A stretch of 64,000 bases of DNA from Kingella potus (GCF_900451175.1 NZ_UGJJ01000001.1:1116001-1180000), one strand, 5' to 3'; positions 39,230 to 48,469 are shown, counted from the stretch's first letter. Made by a program: numbers and translations. The notes: generated by a model not told the origin, from the letters alone.

Positions 39230-39426
39230 GCTGCTGCCTCTGCGTCCTGGTTGCGGGTGTGGGCGGGGTGTGTGGCCGTCCGTACGGAAAAGCTGCGGAT
39301 TATACAGCATGAAGCCCGCCGCCGAACGGGAAGCGGGAAAAGTCTGCTAAAATCCGCGCCCTGCCTTTTCAGACGGCCTGCCGTTGCGAAGAGGCCGTCT
39401 GAAACCGCACAACAAGGCAAACGAGC

Positions 39427-40437
39427 ATGAACAGAAAACGCGTCCTCACCGGCGTTACCACCACCGGCATTCCCCATCTGGGCAACTACGTCGGCGCGAT
39501 CCGCCCCGCCATCCGCGCCGCGCAAAGCCCCGACACCGAATCTTTCCTGTTTCTTGCCGACTACCACGGCATCATCAAATGCCACGAACCCGGGCGCATC
39601 CACGAATCCACACAAGCCGTAGCCGCCACCTGGCTTGCCTGCGGCCTCGACCCCGAACGCACCACCTTCTACCGCCAAAGCGACATCCCCGAAGTGATGG
39701 AGCTCAACTGGATACTCACCTGCATCACCGCCAAAGGCCTGATGAACCGCGCCCACGCCTACAAGGCCGCCGTACAGGCCAACACCGAAGAGCATCAGGA
39801 AGACCCCGATCACGGCGTGGAAATGGGCTTGTACAGCTACCCGATTCTGATGAGTGCCGACATCCTGATGTTTAACGCGCAGGAAGTGCCCGTCGGCCGC
39901 GACCAAATCCAACACGTCGAAATGGCGCGCGACATCGCAGGCCGCTTCAACCACCGCTTCGGCGAACTCTTCACCCTGCCCGAAGTAAAAATCGACGAAC
40001 AGGTCGAGCTGCTGGCCGGCCTTGACGGGCGCAAGATGAGCAAAAGCTACGGCAACACCATCCCCTTGTTTGACACTGAGAAAAAGCTGCAAAAATCGGT
40101 CAACAAAATCCTCACCAATCTGAAAGAGCCGGGCGAAGCCAAGCAGCCCGACGAAAGCCCGCTGTTTGAAATCTACAAAGCCTTCGCCACGCCGGACGAA
40201 AACGCAGCGTTCGTACAAATGCTGGCCGACGGCCTCGCCTGGGGCGAAGCGAAGAAACTCTTGGCCGCCAAAATCAACGCCGAGCTGGCGGACAAGCGCG
40301 AACGCTACAACGAACTCACCGCCCGCCCCGCGCAAATCGAAGAGATTTTGCAGGCAGGTGCGCAAAAAGCCCGCCGCGAAGCACGCGGACTTTTAGACAA
40401 AGTGCGCGACGCAGTCGGCATCCGCGCCCTGAAATAG
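39427..40437 (+). CDS. trpS: Tryptophanyl-tRNA synthetase
   Basis: Class I aminoacyl-tRNA synthetase, 336 residues. The HIGH-like motif TGIPHLGNYVGAI lies at about residues 13-25 and the KMSKS loop appears as GRKMSKSYGNTI. PVGRDQIQHVEMARDIAGRFN is the conserved tryptophan-pocket region. A DUS pair lies directly upstream and a DUS hairpin follows. Confidence 0.98.
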   Translation: MNRKRVLTGVTTTGIPHLGNYVGAIRPAIRAAQSPDTESFLFLADYHGIIKCHEPGRIHESTQAVAATWLACGLDPERTTFYRQSDIPEVMELNWILTCITAKGLMNRAHAYKAAVQANTEEHQEDPDHGVEMGLYSYPILMSADILMFNAQEVPVGRDQIQHVEMARDIAGRFNHRFGELFTLPEVKIDEQVELLAGLDGRKMSKSYGNTIPLFDTEKKLQKSVNKILTNLKEPGEAKQPDESPLFEIYKAFATPDENAAFVQMLADGLAWGEAKKLLAAKINAELADKRERYNELTARPAQIEEILQAGAQKARREARGLLDKVRDAVGIRALK

Positions 40438-40451
40438 GCAGTCGGGCAGAG

Positions 40452-40483
40452 AGGCCGTCTGAAAATACGTTTTCAGACGGCCT
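40452..40483. terminator. DUS-pair hairpin after trpS
   Basis: GAGGCCGTCTGAAAA and exact complement, loop about 4 bases (40452-40463 with 40472-40483). Confidence 0.68.
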
Positions 40484-40511
40484 CCAACACAGCAAAACAA
40501 GGAAAACAGCC

Positions 40512-41405
40512 ATGACCGGCATCCCACCCGTACGCAAACTCGTCCTCATCGGCACCGGCCTGATCGGCGGATCCTTCGCCCTCGACCTCAAACGCCTCGG
40601 CCTTGCGGAACACATCGCCGGCATCGACACCGACGGCGGCAACCTCGAACGCGCCCTGGCCGGCGGCATCATCGACAGCGCGCACGCCGAAATCTGCGCC
40701 CGCAGCGTATCCGGCGCGGATTTCGTCCTCATCGCCACCCCCGTTTCCGCCCTGCCTGCCGTCTGCCGCGCCCTCGCCCCCCATCTTGCCGCCGGAGCCG
40801 TCGTCTGCGACACGGGCAGCACCAAGCAGTCTTCCCTTGCCGCCTTTGCCGCCTGCCTGCCGCAGCACCTGCCCGACTGCGTTGCCGCCCACCCCGCCGC
40901 AGGCTCGGAACGCCACGGCGCATCAGCCGCGCGGCACGGGCTGTTTGCGGGCAACAGGCTCGTCATCTGCCCGCATCCGGCGCAAAACCCGCAGGCGGAA
41001 ATCCGCGCCGCCGCCCTGTGGCAGGCCGTCGGCGCACAGGTCTGCCGCATGGATGCCGCCGTCCACGACACCGTATTCGCCGCCGTGTCCCACCTGCCGC
41101 ACCTGCTGGCTTTCTCCTATGTTGCCCAAATCCTTGCCCGCCCCGATGCCGAAGCCTGTTTCGCCAACGCCGCCAGCGGCTTCCGCGACTTCACCCGCCT
41201 CGCATCCAGCTCCCCCGCCCTCTGGCGCGACATCTGTCTCGACAACCGCGCCGCGCTGGCCGGACTGGTGCGCGGCCAGATCGAACAGCTCGAACACATC
41301 GAAGCCCTGCTGCACAACAACGATGGCGAAGGCCTCTACCGCTGCTTCGAGCAGGCCAAACGCGCCCGCGACCAATGGCTGGAAGGACGCGAAAAGGCCG
41401 TCTGA
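40512..41405 (+). CDS. tyrA: Prephenate dehydrogenase
   Basis: Oxidatively decarboxylates prephenate to 4-hydroxyphenylpyruvate for tyrosine synthesis. The 297-residue product has the NAD-binding motif LIGTGLIGGSFALDLKRLGL (about residues 11-30), DTGSTKQ, HPAAGSERHGASAA with the catalytic His region, and SHLPHLLAFSYV. No chorismate mutase domain is fused. The stop is supplied by a DUS (EKAV-TGA). Confidence 0.94.
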   Translation: MTGIPPVRKLVLIGTGLIGGSFALDLKRLGLAEHIAGIDTDGGNLERALAGGIIDSAHAEICARSVSGADFVLIATPVSALPAVCRALAPHLAAGAVVCDTGSTKQSSLAAFAACLPQHLPDCVAAHPAAGSERHGASAARHGLFAGNRLVICPHPAQNPQAEIRAAALWQAVGAQVCRMDAAVHDTVFAAVSHLPHLLAFSYVAQILARPDAEACFANAASGFRDFTRLASSSPALWRDICLDNRAALAGLVRGQIEQLEHIEALLHNNDGEGLYRCFEQAKRARDQWLEGREKAV

Positions 41406-41423
41406 AAAGTGTTCAGACGGCCT
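41395..41423. terminator. DUS-pair hairpin at the tyrA end
   Basis: DUS 41395-41406 overlaps the tyrA stop; its complement at 41412-41423 leaves a 5-base loop. Confidence 0.6.
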
Positions 41424-41437
41424 CGGGCATAAAATAC

Positions 41438-41474
41438 GCAGCTTGGGTTTGACAGCCCGGGCTGCTTTATTTTT
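41438..41474 (+). terminator. Intrinsic terminator downstream of tyrA
   Basis: GCAGCTTGGG pairs with CCCGGGCTGC (two G-U pairs in RNA) over an 8-base loop, followed by TTTATTTTT. Confidence 0.7.
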
Positions 41475-41577
41475 GCCTCAGTTCGGGCAAGGCGGCGGGC
41501 AGTCCGCCGGCGCGTGCGCCGCTTTGGCGGCATATCATGCTTGAATGCCATACGGCAGGCTGCGCCTGCTTGTTTGC

Positions 41578-42123
41578 TTAAGACAAGTGCTTGAGCCACT
41601 CCAGATAGTCGGCGGCACTTTGGTCGATGAGGGCGCGTGCCGCATCGTCGTAGGCGGCGTTGCTGTCGATGGTGTGGAAGGTAAAGGGCGGGCGGTAGTC
41701 GGCGTTGCAGTAGCGCATGGTCAGCTCGAAGGGGCGCAGCACTTCTGTCAGCGGACAGCCGATTTTGCCCTCCGCGCGGTAATCGGCGGCGGGTGCGCCC
41801 AGCGATACGGCGAGTGCCACGGTTTTGTCTTGCAACGCTTTGCCTTGGCTGCCGTATGCCCAGCCGTAAGTGAGCACATCGTCAAACCATTGTTTCAGCA
41901 GCGGCGGGCAACTGAACCAATAGACGGGAAATTGCAGCACCAGGCGGTCGTGCGCCTCCACCAGGCATTGTTCGGCGGCGGTGTCGATTTTGCCGTCGGG
42001 GTAGGCGGGGTAGAGTTGGTGCACGGTGTATCCGCTGTGTTTGTCCAGCTCGGCAAGCCAGCGGCGGTTGACGACGGAGGCGGCGAGATTGGGATGGGCG
42101 GCGAGAATCAGGGTTTTTTGCAC
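41578..42123 (-). CDS. NAD(P)H:quinone oxidoreductase-like flavoprotein (KefF/MdaB type)
   Basis: A 181-residue flavodoxin-like protein: TLILAAHPNLAASVVNRRWL (phosphate loop), then LVLQFPVYWFSCPPLLKQWFDDVLTYGWAYG, the conserved core of this family. The start is the GTG at 42123, chosen because AAGGAG lies seven bases upstream and the product begins VQKTLILAAHP. KefF partners glutathione-gated K+ antiporters; a Kef-type antiporter is only about 2 kb away, but the two genes are not adjacent. Confidence 0.87.
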   Translation of the reverse strand: MQKTLILAAHPNLAASVVNRRWLAELDKHSGYTVHQLYPAYPDGKIDTAAEQCLVEAHDRLVLQFPVYWFSCPPLLKQWFDDVLTYGWAYGSQGKALQDKTVALAVSLGAPAADYRAEGKIGCPLTEVLRPFELTMRYCNADYRPPFTFHTIDSNAAYDDAARALIDQSAADYLEWLKHLS

Positions 42124-42218
42124 GGGGGTTCTCCTTGTCGGTGCGTTTTTTGCAGGATGGGCGGCGCGGTCTGCGGCTTGCCGAACGGGAAACAGGCGTT
42201 TCAGACGGCCTTGCCGCA

Positions 42219-43295
42219 TCAGTCTTCCGCGCTGAATGTGGGTGCTTCAAACACTTTGGCGATGACCGCAGACGGGTTGGCGAGAAAGTCTTTCATGCTG
42301 CCCAGTTCGCGGAATTCCTGGTGTTCCCAGTCCAGCGAGGCCAGGCATTTGCCTTTGGGATACCACATCAGGAAGCCTTCCGCGCTGTAATTGTCCACGC
42401 CGGAAAGCAAATCCAGCAGTTTGTAGCCGTGCCATTTGACTTCGCTCGTGGCGGTAATGTGGGTGAACTGTATCCAGCGCGGATCGGGCAGGCCGGGCAA
42501 TGCAAAGCGGCGTTCGGCTTCGGGGCGGCGCAGGATTTCTATCAGTGCGGCGGGCAGTTTGTAGCTTTTGAGTTCCAGCAGGCGTTGTTCTTCGCTGTGC
42601 CACTCTTCGGGTTCCAATTCTTTGAGAAACTGCGCCATTTCTGTGTTTTTCTTGGCAACGGCGTGGTTGTAGGCGCGTTTGCCCTTTTTGTCTTTGTGGC
42701 ACACGTCGGCACCGTGGGCGACGAGTTTTTGCACGGCGGGAAAGTCGTTTACCCATGCGGCAACGGTGAGCGGGCTTTCGTTGTCGGAAAAAGCCGTGCT
42801 GAGACCGATGCGGTTGGGGTCTGCGCCGTGGGCAAGCAGGAAATCTATGGCGCGGTGGTCTTTATCGAATACGGCTTCGCGCAGGGTGGTGTCGTCGGCG
42901 GCGATGTCGTAGCCAAGCTCCAGCAGCACGGGCAGCAGGGCATAGTGTTTGCCGTATATGGCAATATCCAGGGCGTTTACACCCAGAGGGGTTCGGGCGT
43001 TGATGTCTGCGCCGTGGGCAAGCAGCAGACGCAGGCCTGCTTCGTCGCCGTAGCGGGCGGCATCGATGAGCGTGGGGCAGTTGGGGTTGGTGTCTATGCC
43101 GCCGTGGGCAATAAGCCAGGCGAGGGTGTTGATTTTGCGGTATTTGACGGCGAGAGTGGAGGGTAATTCGTATGAGCCGTTTGTGTCTTTGAGTACGTAA
43201 TTGACCCGCCAGCCGTCGGCAAGCAGGGTGTCCATCGCGGCGGTGTCTTCGTTCATCAATACGGGGAATAGGGTTTCGCGGTCGGGTTGGGGCAT
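42219..43295 (-). CDS. Ankyrin-repeat protein with unknown C-terminal domain
   Basis: A cytoplasmic protein of 358 residues without signal peptide. Residues about 10-235 contain five to six ankyrin repeats (for example LIDAARYGDEAGLRLLLAHG and PLTVAAWVNDFPAVQKLVAHG). A roughly 110-residue C-terminal part (HGYKLLDLLSGVDNYSAEGF, MWYPKGKCLASLDWEHQEF) has no family I recognise. The start at 43295 follows AAGGAAA. Ankyrin proteins of this size occur as immunity or scaffold proteins, but no toxin gene adjoins it. Confidence 0.82.
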   Translation of the reverse strand: MPQPDRETLFPVLMNEDTAAMDTLLADGWRVNYVLKDTNGSYELPSTLAVKYRKINTLAWLIAHGGIDTNPNCPTLIDAARYGDEAGLRLLLAHGADINARTPLGVNALDIAIYGKHYALLPVLLELGYDIAADDTTLREAVFDKDHRAIDFLLAHGADPNRIGLSTAFSDNESPLTVAAWVNDFPAVQKLVAHGADVCHKDKKGKRAYNHAVAKKNTEMAQFLKELEPEEWHSEEQRLLELKSYKLPAALIEILRRPEAERRFALPGLPDPRWIQFTHITATSEVKWHGYKLLDLLSGVDNYSAEGFLMWYPKGKCLASLDWEHQEFRELGSMKDFLANPSAVIAKVFEAPTFSAED

Positions 43296-43501
43296 GGCGG
43301 TTTCCTTATGGTGTAACGGCAGGCCGTCTGAAAATGAAAACGGATTGTACTGTGTTTCAGAGCCGCCTGTTTGATGCGGAAGCCTGCGGCAGGGTAGGGC
43401 GGCCGAAACCTTGTCGGGCGGATGTTCAGACGGCCTGACAGGCTGCACGAAAGCAGACAGGCCGTCTGAAAACCCACACCGCGTGTGTCCGATAATCCCC
43501 C

Positions 43502-43597
43502 GTAGGGTGTGTCGCCCCGGCGATGCACGCGTTTCCCGCAACGGAAGCCCCGTTTTAAAAACAAAACCCGCGTGCGCGGCTTGTGCACACACCCTGC
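43502..43597. repeat. Palindromic repeat element
   Basis: Begins GTAGGGTGTGTCGCCCCGGC and ends with TGCACACACCCTG, enclosing CGCACGCG-type and CGCGTGCGCG inner arms. One full unit of the dispersed family described at 58550. The gap 43296-43741 otherwise holds DUS copies and the terminator below, no gene. Confidence 0.7.
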
Positions 43598-43682
43598 ACA
43601 GGCTACGGCAAAAGGCCGTCTGAAAACTGTCCGGACGGCCTGTGGTATTCAGAGGCCGTGCATCGGACACCGCCGCTGCGGA

Positions 43683-43715
43683 AAAGCCCGCTCTCGGGCA
43701 GAGCGGGCTTTTTTG
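43683..43715. terminator. Bidirectional intrinsic terminator
   Basis: AAAAGCCCGCTC and GAGCGGGCTTTT form a 12-bp stem over TCGGGCA, with T-runs on both strands. It lies just after the minus-strand phosphatase-like gene. Confidence 0.85.
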
Positions 43716-43741
43716 CGTGCGGTTGGCGGCGGCGGTGCGTT

Positions 43742-44173
43742 TCAGCGGCCTGCCGCCTGCTCCAGCCCGGCGGCGAATTTCGACAAATCCACGCCCGCGC
43801 GGGCGGCGGCGGCAAGTGCGTCGGCAACGCTTGTGCCGTTTGCCACCGCGCCGTAGGCCCACAGCAGCGCGCTGCGCGTGCCGGAGCGGCAGTAGGCCAG
43901 CACGGGCTGGTCGGAGGCGGCGGCCAGCAGGCGGAAAGCCTGTCCGTCCCGTAGCGTGATGGTGGGCGCGGTTACGGGCTGCCAAGCGGTTTCGGTGATG
44001 CCGGCGGCGGCAAGCCAGCTTTTTACCTGTTCGTAGTCGGGCTGGTGTGTCTCTTCGCCGTTGGGGCGGTTGCAGATGACGCTTCTGATGCCCAGCCGCG
44101 CCGCTTCGGCGGCATCGGCTTCGCCAAGCTGCGGGGCGATGTAGAGGTTTTCTGCCAGTTGCATGATGGCCAT
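43742..44173 (-). CDS. TIGR01244/DUF442 phosphatase-like protein
   Basis: A 143-residue protein with the dual-specificity-phosphatase-like core: GIRSVICNRPNGEETHQPDY near the N-terminus and the P-loop YCRSGTRSALLW (Cys-x5-Arg). It belongs to the DUF442 family, whose members are often fused to sulfur dioxygenase-type metallo-hydrolases (Blh) and linked to sulfide handling. No such partner is nearby. The start at 44173 is set by AAAGGAAAACAC; an ATG three codons later is possible. Confidence 0.83.
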   Translation of the reverse strand: MAIMQLAENLYIAPQLGEADAAEAARLGIRSVICNRPNGEETHQPDYEQVKSWLAAAGITETAWQPVTAPTITLRDGQAFRLLAAASDQPVLAYCRSGTRSALLWAYGAVANGTSVADALAAAARAGVDLSKFAAGLEQAAGR

Positions 44174-44334
44174 GTGTTTTCCTTTCAAAGGGTTCGGACG
44201 GTTGCCGCTGCTTTTTCAGACGGCCTCTGCGGCTGCGCGGAGGCCGTCTGAAAACCAAGACGGCGGCAGGCGGACTATATCAGACAAGCCGCCTGTAAGC
44301 AGGCAGCCGCTCCGCAGGCGCGTTTTCAGACGGC

Positions 44335-46146
44335 CTATACGCTTTCGTCGATGTCTTCTTCGCCGTTGAGCATGGCCTGCACGGCCTCTTTGGTGCGCTC
44401 GTCCTGGCGGCGGGCTTCTTCGAGCATGGCACGGTTGGTAAAGGATTCCAGCCCGGGTTCGTACAGCACGGCCATTTTGCCCATGCCCTTTCTGTCCATG
44501 CGGAAGAAGATGTTGCCCGCTTTTTCTGCGGTGTCGTGCGGCATACCGAGGGCTTCGAGGGCGCGTTTGCCGGCGCGCACGCCCGAATCGAAGGTTTCGC
44601 GCACGATTTCGTCGGAGCCGGCGCGGTATTGTTCGTAGGTTTGTACGCGGTCGTAGGCGCGGGAGACGATTTGGATGGTGGGGTTGCTTTCGCGGGCGGT
44701 GCGGATGATTTGCAAGGCCTGTTCTTTGTTGTCGATGGCGACGACGAGTACCGAGGCGGTGTCGATGCCGGCGGCGTGCAGCAGCTCGGGGCGGGAGGCA
44801 TCGCCGAAATAGGTTTTGATGCCGTATTTGTTCATGCCGGCCACGTTTTTTTCGTCTTTGTCGATGATGGTCGTCGGGTAGCCGGCGGCGTTGAGGATGT
44901 AATAGACAATCTGGCCGAAGCGGCCGAAGCCGACAAGCAGCACGGTGTGCTGTTCGTCGATGGTGTCGGCTCCGCGTTCTGCGGCGGCTTTCTTCGGCAT
45001 TTTTTCCCGCACAATCAGCAGCAGCGGCGTGAGTACCATCGACAGCACGACCACCGCCGTCATGTTGGCGTTTTCCGCCTCGCTGATCACGCCCTGCGAC
45101 GAGGCGGCGGCAAACAGCACGAAGGCAAATTCGCCGCCCTGCGCCATCAGCACCGCGCGGTCTATGGCTTCGTCGCGGCAGCTTCCGGCCATCCGCGCCA
45201 CGATATAGATGCAGACGGCCTTCACCGACATCAGCGCGAGTACGCTCGAAACAATCAGCGGCAGGTTTTGCGCGACGACTTTCAAATCCAGCGACATGCC
45301 CACGGCCAGGAAAAACAGCCCCAGGAGCAGGCCGCGGAAGGGTTCGACATCGGCTTCGAGCTGGTGGCGGAAATCGGATTCGGACAGCATCACGCCGGCC
45401 AGAAACGCGCCCATCGCCATCGACAGGCCGCCTTTTTCCATCAGCACGCCCGCTCCGAGCACCACCAGCAGTGCGGCGGCGGTCATCACTTCGCGCGCCT
45501 TGCTGCGGGCGAGGGCGCGGAAAACGGGGTTGAGCAGCCAGCGTCCCGCCGCCACCACCGCCGCCACGCAGGCGAGCGCGGTGCCGATCTGCTGCCACAT
45601 CGGCGTGCCGCTGCCGGTGTGGGTGGGCGACAGAAACGTTACCACCGCCAGCAGCGGCACAATCAGCAGGTCTTCAAACAGCAGCACCGACACGATTTTC
45701 TGCCCCGACGGCGTAGTCAGCCCGTTGCGCTCGCCCAATACCGACATCACAATCGCGGTGGAAGTCAGCACGAAGCCGGCCGCGCCGACAAACGACACCT
45801 GCCACGAAAAGCCGAAAGCCATGCCGACCGGAGTCAGCAGCGCGGCCGCGCCCACCACCTGCATACTGCCCAGCCCGAAAATCTGTTTGCGCAGATGCCA
45901 CAGGTGTGAGGGCTTCATTTCCAGCCCGATGACAAACAGGAAAATCACCACGCCCAATTCGGCAACGTGCAAAATCGTGCTGCCGTCTGAAAACAGCCCC
46001 AGCCCGAAAGGGCCGACGGCCAGGCCCGCCGTCAGATAGCCCAGCACCGAGCCCAGCCCCAGCCGTTTGAACAAAGGCACCGCCACCACCGCCGCCGCCA
46101 ACAGCGCGACTACGTGGGGGATGTCCATACCGTGTTGTGCAGCCAT
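44335..46146 (-). CDS. Kef-type cation:proton antiporter (CPA2) with RCK domain
   Basis: A 603-residue membrane protein. About 12-13 helices of the Na+/H+ exchanger fold cover residues 1-390 (GSVLGYLTAGLAVGPFGLGL, LGVVIFLFVIGLEMKP). An RCK/TrkA-N domain follows (HTVLLVGFGRFGQIVYYIL with GxGxxG-type motif, IIDKDEKNVAGMN). This is the KefB/KefC architecture, expected to exchange K+ for H+. GLFSDGS in a loop is a partial reverse DUS. The start at 46146 follows AAAAGGGATTG. Confidence 0.9.
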   Translation of the reverse strand: MAAQHGMDIPHVVALLAAAVVAVPLFKRLGLGSVLGYLTAGLAVGPFGLGLFSDGSTILHVAELGVVIFLFVIGLEMKPSHLWHLRKQIFGLGSMQVVGAAALLTPVGMAFGFSWQVSFVGAAGFVLTSTAIVMSVLGERNGLTTPSGQKIVSVLLFEDLLIVPLLAVVTFLSPTHTGSGTPMWQQIGTALACVAAVVAAGRWLLNPVFRALARSKAREVMTAAALLVVLGAGVLMEKGGLSMAMGAFLAGVMLSESDFRHQLEADVEPFRGLLLGLFFLAVGMSLDLKVVAQNLPLIVSSVLALMSVKAVCIYIVARMAGSCRDEAIDRAVLMAQGGEFAFVLFAAASSQGVISEAENANMTAVVVLSMVLTPLLLIVREKMPKKAAAERGADTIDEQHTVLLVGFGRFGQIVYYILNAAGYPTTIIDKDEKNVAGMNKYGIKTYFGDASRPELLHAAGIDTASVLVVAIDNKEQALQIIRTARESNPTIQIVSRAYDRVQTYEQYRAGSDEIVRETFDSGVRAGKRALEALGMPHDTAEKAGNIFFRMDRKGMGKMAVLYEPGLESFTNRAMLEEARRQDERTKEAVQAMLNGEEDIDESV

Positions 46147-46344
46147 CAATCCCTTTTCCCTGCGTTGGTGCCATGCCGCCCCGTAAACGCACGGCAGACA
46201 CATGAATAAAAAGGGCGCGATTATACAAGGATATGCCCCGTGCGGCGCACGCATTGCGCCTGGTATGCAAGAGGAGGGGCCGTCTGAAATCCGCAACGCG
46301 CGTTCAGACGGCCTCTGCCGTTATAATGCCGCCTTTTCCGCACC

Positions 46345-47166
46345 ATGCCCGCCGCCATGAATCCCGCCGCCAAAACCCGCCGCGCCCTGACCATCGCCTA
46401 CGACGGCAGCCGTTTTTTCGGCTGGCAGAAACAGGCCGGCGGCGTGCCCACCGTGCAGGAAGCCTTGGAAGAAGCGTTAAGCGGCATTGCGGGCGAGCGC
46501 GTTGCCGCCACCGCCGCCGGCCGCACCGACACCGGCGTGCACGCCGCCGCCCAAGTCGTCCACTTCGACACCGCCGCCGTCCGCCCCGAACAGGCCTGGG
46601 TGCGCGGCACCAACAGCCTGCTGCCTGCGGGCATTGCCGTGCTGCGGGTGCAGACCGTCGCGCCGCACTTCCACGCCCGTTTCGATGCCTGCGGCCGCCG
46701 CTACCGCTATGTCTTGCAGTCCGCCCCCGTCCGCTCCCCGCTTTTGGCGGGCAGGGCAGGGTGGACGCACACGCCGCTCGATCTTGCACCCATGCGCGAA
46801 GCCGCCGCCCTGTTGGCGGGAACACACGATTTTTCCAGCTTCCGCGCCGCCGGATGCCAGGCCAAGTCCCCCGTGAAAACCCTGTATTCCGTGCGCCTCT
46901 CCGGCACGCCGCAGTTTATGGCGCTCGATCTGCACGGCAACGCCTTCCTGCACCACATGGTGCGCAACATCGTCGGCGCGTTGGTATACGTCGGCAGCGG
47001 GCGGCTCACGCCGCAAGGCTTCGCCGCGCTTTTGGCCGCCAAAAGCCGCCTCAAAGCACCGCCCACCTTCATGCCCGACGGCCTCTACCTCACCGGCGCG
47101 GACTACCCGCCCGAATGCGGCCTCGCCGCACCGCCGCTGCCCGACTGGCTGTGGCCGCAGCTTTGA
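46345..47166 (+). CDS. truA: tRNA pseudouridine(38-40) synthase
   Basis: Makes pseudouridine in the anticodon arm of tRNAs. The 273-residue product has the start of the fold RRALTIAYDGSRFFGWQKQ, the catalytic Asp in AAGRTDTGVHAAAQVVHF, HARFDACGRRYRYVL, and FLHHMVRNIVGALVYVGSG. ATG 46345 and ATG 46357 are both possible starts; neither has a strong ribosome site. trpF follows, a neighbourhood common in proteobacteria. Confidence 0.96.
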   Translation: MPAAMNPAAKTRRALTIAYDGSRFFGWQKQAGGVPTVQEALEEALSGIAGERVAATAAGRTDTGVHAAAQVVHFDTAAVRPEQAWVRGTNSLLPAGIAVLRVQTVAPHFHARFDACGRRYRYVLQSAPVRSPLLAGRAGWTHTPLDLAPMREAAALLAGTHDFSSFRAAGCQAKSPVKTLYSVRLSGTPQFMALDLHGNAFLHHMVRNIVGALVYVGSGRLTPQGFAALLAAKSRLKAPPTFMPDGLYLTGADYPPECGLAAPPLPDWLWPQL

Positions 47167-47222
47167 GGCTGCCTCTGCGGGCGGCGCGGCGCAGGCGGCC
47201 GAACGTTTTTTTCAGACGGCCT

Positions 47223-47247
47223 GCGGGCGGCGCGGGCCGCCCTTTTT
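47223..47247 (+). terminator. Putative terminator between truA and trpF
   Basis: GGGCGGC and GCCGCCC enclose GCGG and are followed by TTTTT. It leaves only about 29 bases to trpF, so partial read-through is likely. Confidence 0.5.
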
Positions 47248-47275
47248 ATGTTTATGCCAATGCGAAAGGCAAACC

Positions 47276-47899
47276 ATGACACACAAAATCCGCAGCAAAA
47301 TCTGCGGCATCACCCGTCCCGAAGATGCCGCCGCAGCCGCCGCGCTGGGCGTTGATGCCATCGGGCTGGTGTTTTACGGACAAAGCAAACGCGCGGTCGG
47401 GCCGGCGCAGGCGGCACAAATCGTGGCCGCGCTGCCGCCTTTCGTCTCCGCCGCCGCCCTGTTTGTCAACGAGCGCGCGGAAACCGTGCGCGACATCCTG
47501 CGGCAGGTGCCGGCCGACATCATCCAGTTTCACGGCGACGAAGACGACGCATTCTGCCGCAGCTTCGGCCGCCCCTATCTCAAAGCCGTGCGCGTACGCG
47601 GCGAAGCCGACATCCGCACGGCCTCGGCGCGTTTTCCCAATGCCCGCGCCCTGCTGTTTGATGCCTACCATCCGCAGGCATACGGCGGCACGGGGCAGAG
47701 CTTCGACTGGACGCTGCTGCGCGGCTACACGGACAAACCGTGGGTGCTGGCAGGCGGGCTGACTCCCGACAACGTGGCGGCGGCGGTACGCGAATCGGGT
47801 GCGGCGGCGGTGGACGTGTCCGGCGGCGTGGAAAGCGCGGCAGGCGTGAAAGACGCGGCGAAAATGGCGGCGTTTCTGCGGGCGGCGGCGGCCGTCTGA
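47276..47899 (+). CDS. trpF: Phosphoribosylanthranilate isomerase
   Basis: Third step of the tryptophan branch. The 207-residue barrel has KSKICGITRPEDAAAAAALG-type N-terminus (SKICGITRPED), AIGLVFYGQSKRAV, QFHGDED, LFDAYHPQAYGGTGQSFDW and LAGGLTPDNVAAAV. A GAAAGG ribosome site precedes the ATG. The stop lies in a DUS (AAAV-TGA). No other trp gene is adjacent. Confidence 0.96.
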   Translation: MTHKIRSKICGITRPEDAAAAAALGVDAIGLVFYGQSKRAVGPAQAAQIVAALPPFVSAAALFVNERAETVRDILRQVPADIIQFHGDEDDAFCRSFGRPYLKAVRVRGEADIRTASARFPNARALLFDAYHPQAYGGTGQSFDWTLLRGYTDKPWVLAGGLTPDNVAAAVRESGAAAVDVSGGVESAAGVKDAAKMAAFLRAAAAV

Positions 47900-47927
47900 A
47901 AACCCAAACCGCGTGCCCGATAATGCC

Positions 47928-48030
47928 GTAGGGTGTGCCGCCACAGCGACGCACGCGTCTCTGCCTGCAACAAATCCACGTTTTTTCCGAAAGACGGAAT
48001 CCGCGTGCGCCGTAAAACGGCACACGCTGC
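47928..48030. repeat. Palindromic repeat element
   Basis: GTAGGGTGTGCCGCCACAGC to CGGCACACGCTGC with inner arms CGACGCACGCGT and CGCGTGCGCCG; about 103 bases. Same family as 48290-48388. Confidence 0.7.
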
Positions 48031-48047
48031 ATCGGCGATACAGGTAA

Positions 48048-48079
48048 AGGCCGTCTGAAAAACCATTTTCAGACGGCCT
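48048..48079. terminator. DUS-pair hairpin
   Basis: DUS 48048-48059 with its complement at 48068-48079 and an 8-base loop containing AACCA. Confidence 0.6.
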
Positions 48080-48289
48080 TTACTCCCTCCCCCGCCTGCG
48101 GGGGAGGGTTGGGGTGGGGGCTGTTGCCGCTTCGGCTGCGCTGGCGGGCGGGAAAGCGGTTTTGCAAACCGCCACCCCCTCCCCAGCCCTCCCCGCGCGG
48201 GCGCAGGAGAGGGAGCGGGTTTTGCGGCGGGTTTTTCGGGTTTCAGACGGCCTTTTCTGTTTGTCCTGCCGCATCCAGCATAATCCCGC
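48080..48289. other. Non-coding gap with second inverted repeat
   Basis: Contains CCCTCCCCCGCCTGCGGGGG followed by AGGGTTGGGGTGGGGG and, about 55 bases on, CCACCCCCTCCCCAGCCCT. These are imperfect complements that could form a long GC-rich hairpin. No open frame here looks like a gene. Confidence 0.5.
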
Positions 48290-48388
48290 GTAGGGTGTGT
48301 CGCCCTGGCGACGCACGCGTTCCCTGCCGCAGCGCAAAAGCCGTGCAATCTCCGCAGCCGCGTGCGTGGCTGCGCCACACACCCTACC
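48290..48388. repeat. Palindromic repeat element
   Basis: GTAGGGTGTGTCGCCCTGGC at the left and GCGCCACACACCCTAC at the right, inner arms GACGCACGCGTT and CGCGTGCGTGGC. Full-length copy of the family. Confidence 0.75.
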
Positions 48389-48398
48389 TAAACGGCAG

Positions 48399-48430
48399 AG
48401 GCCGTCTGAAAATGGTTTTTCAGACGGCCT
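48399..48430. terminator. DUS-pair hairpin after rhlE
   Basis: DUS 48399-48410 and complement 48419-48430, loop 8 bases, downstream of the minus-strand rhlE stop. Confidence 0.65.
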
Positions 48431-48469
48431 GCCGTTGTTTGCGGGGCGGAATGCGGTTGCCCGCGCTCT

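Noticed and set aside
41578..46146. KefF-KefC pair
   Set aside because: The flavoprotein and the antiporter are separated by two unrelated genes, and the flavoprotein is not clearly KefF, so a functional pair was not called.
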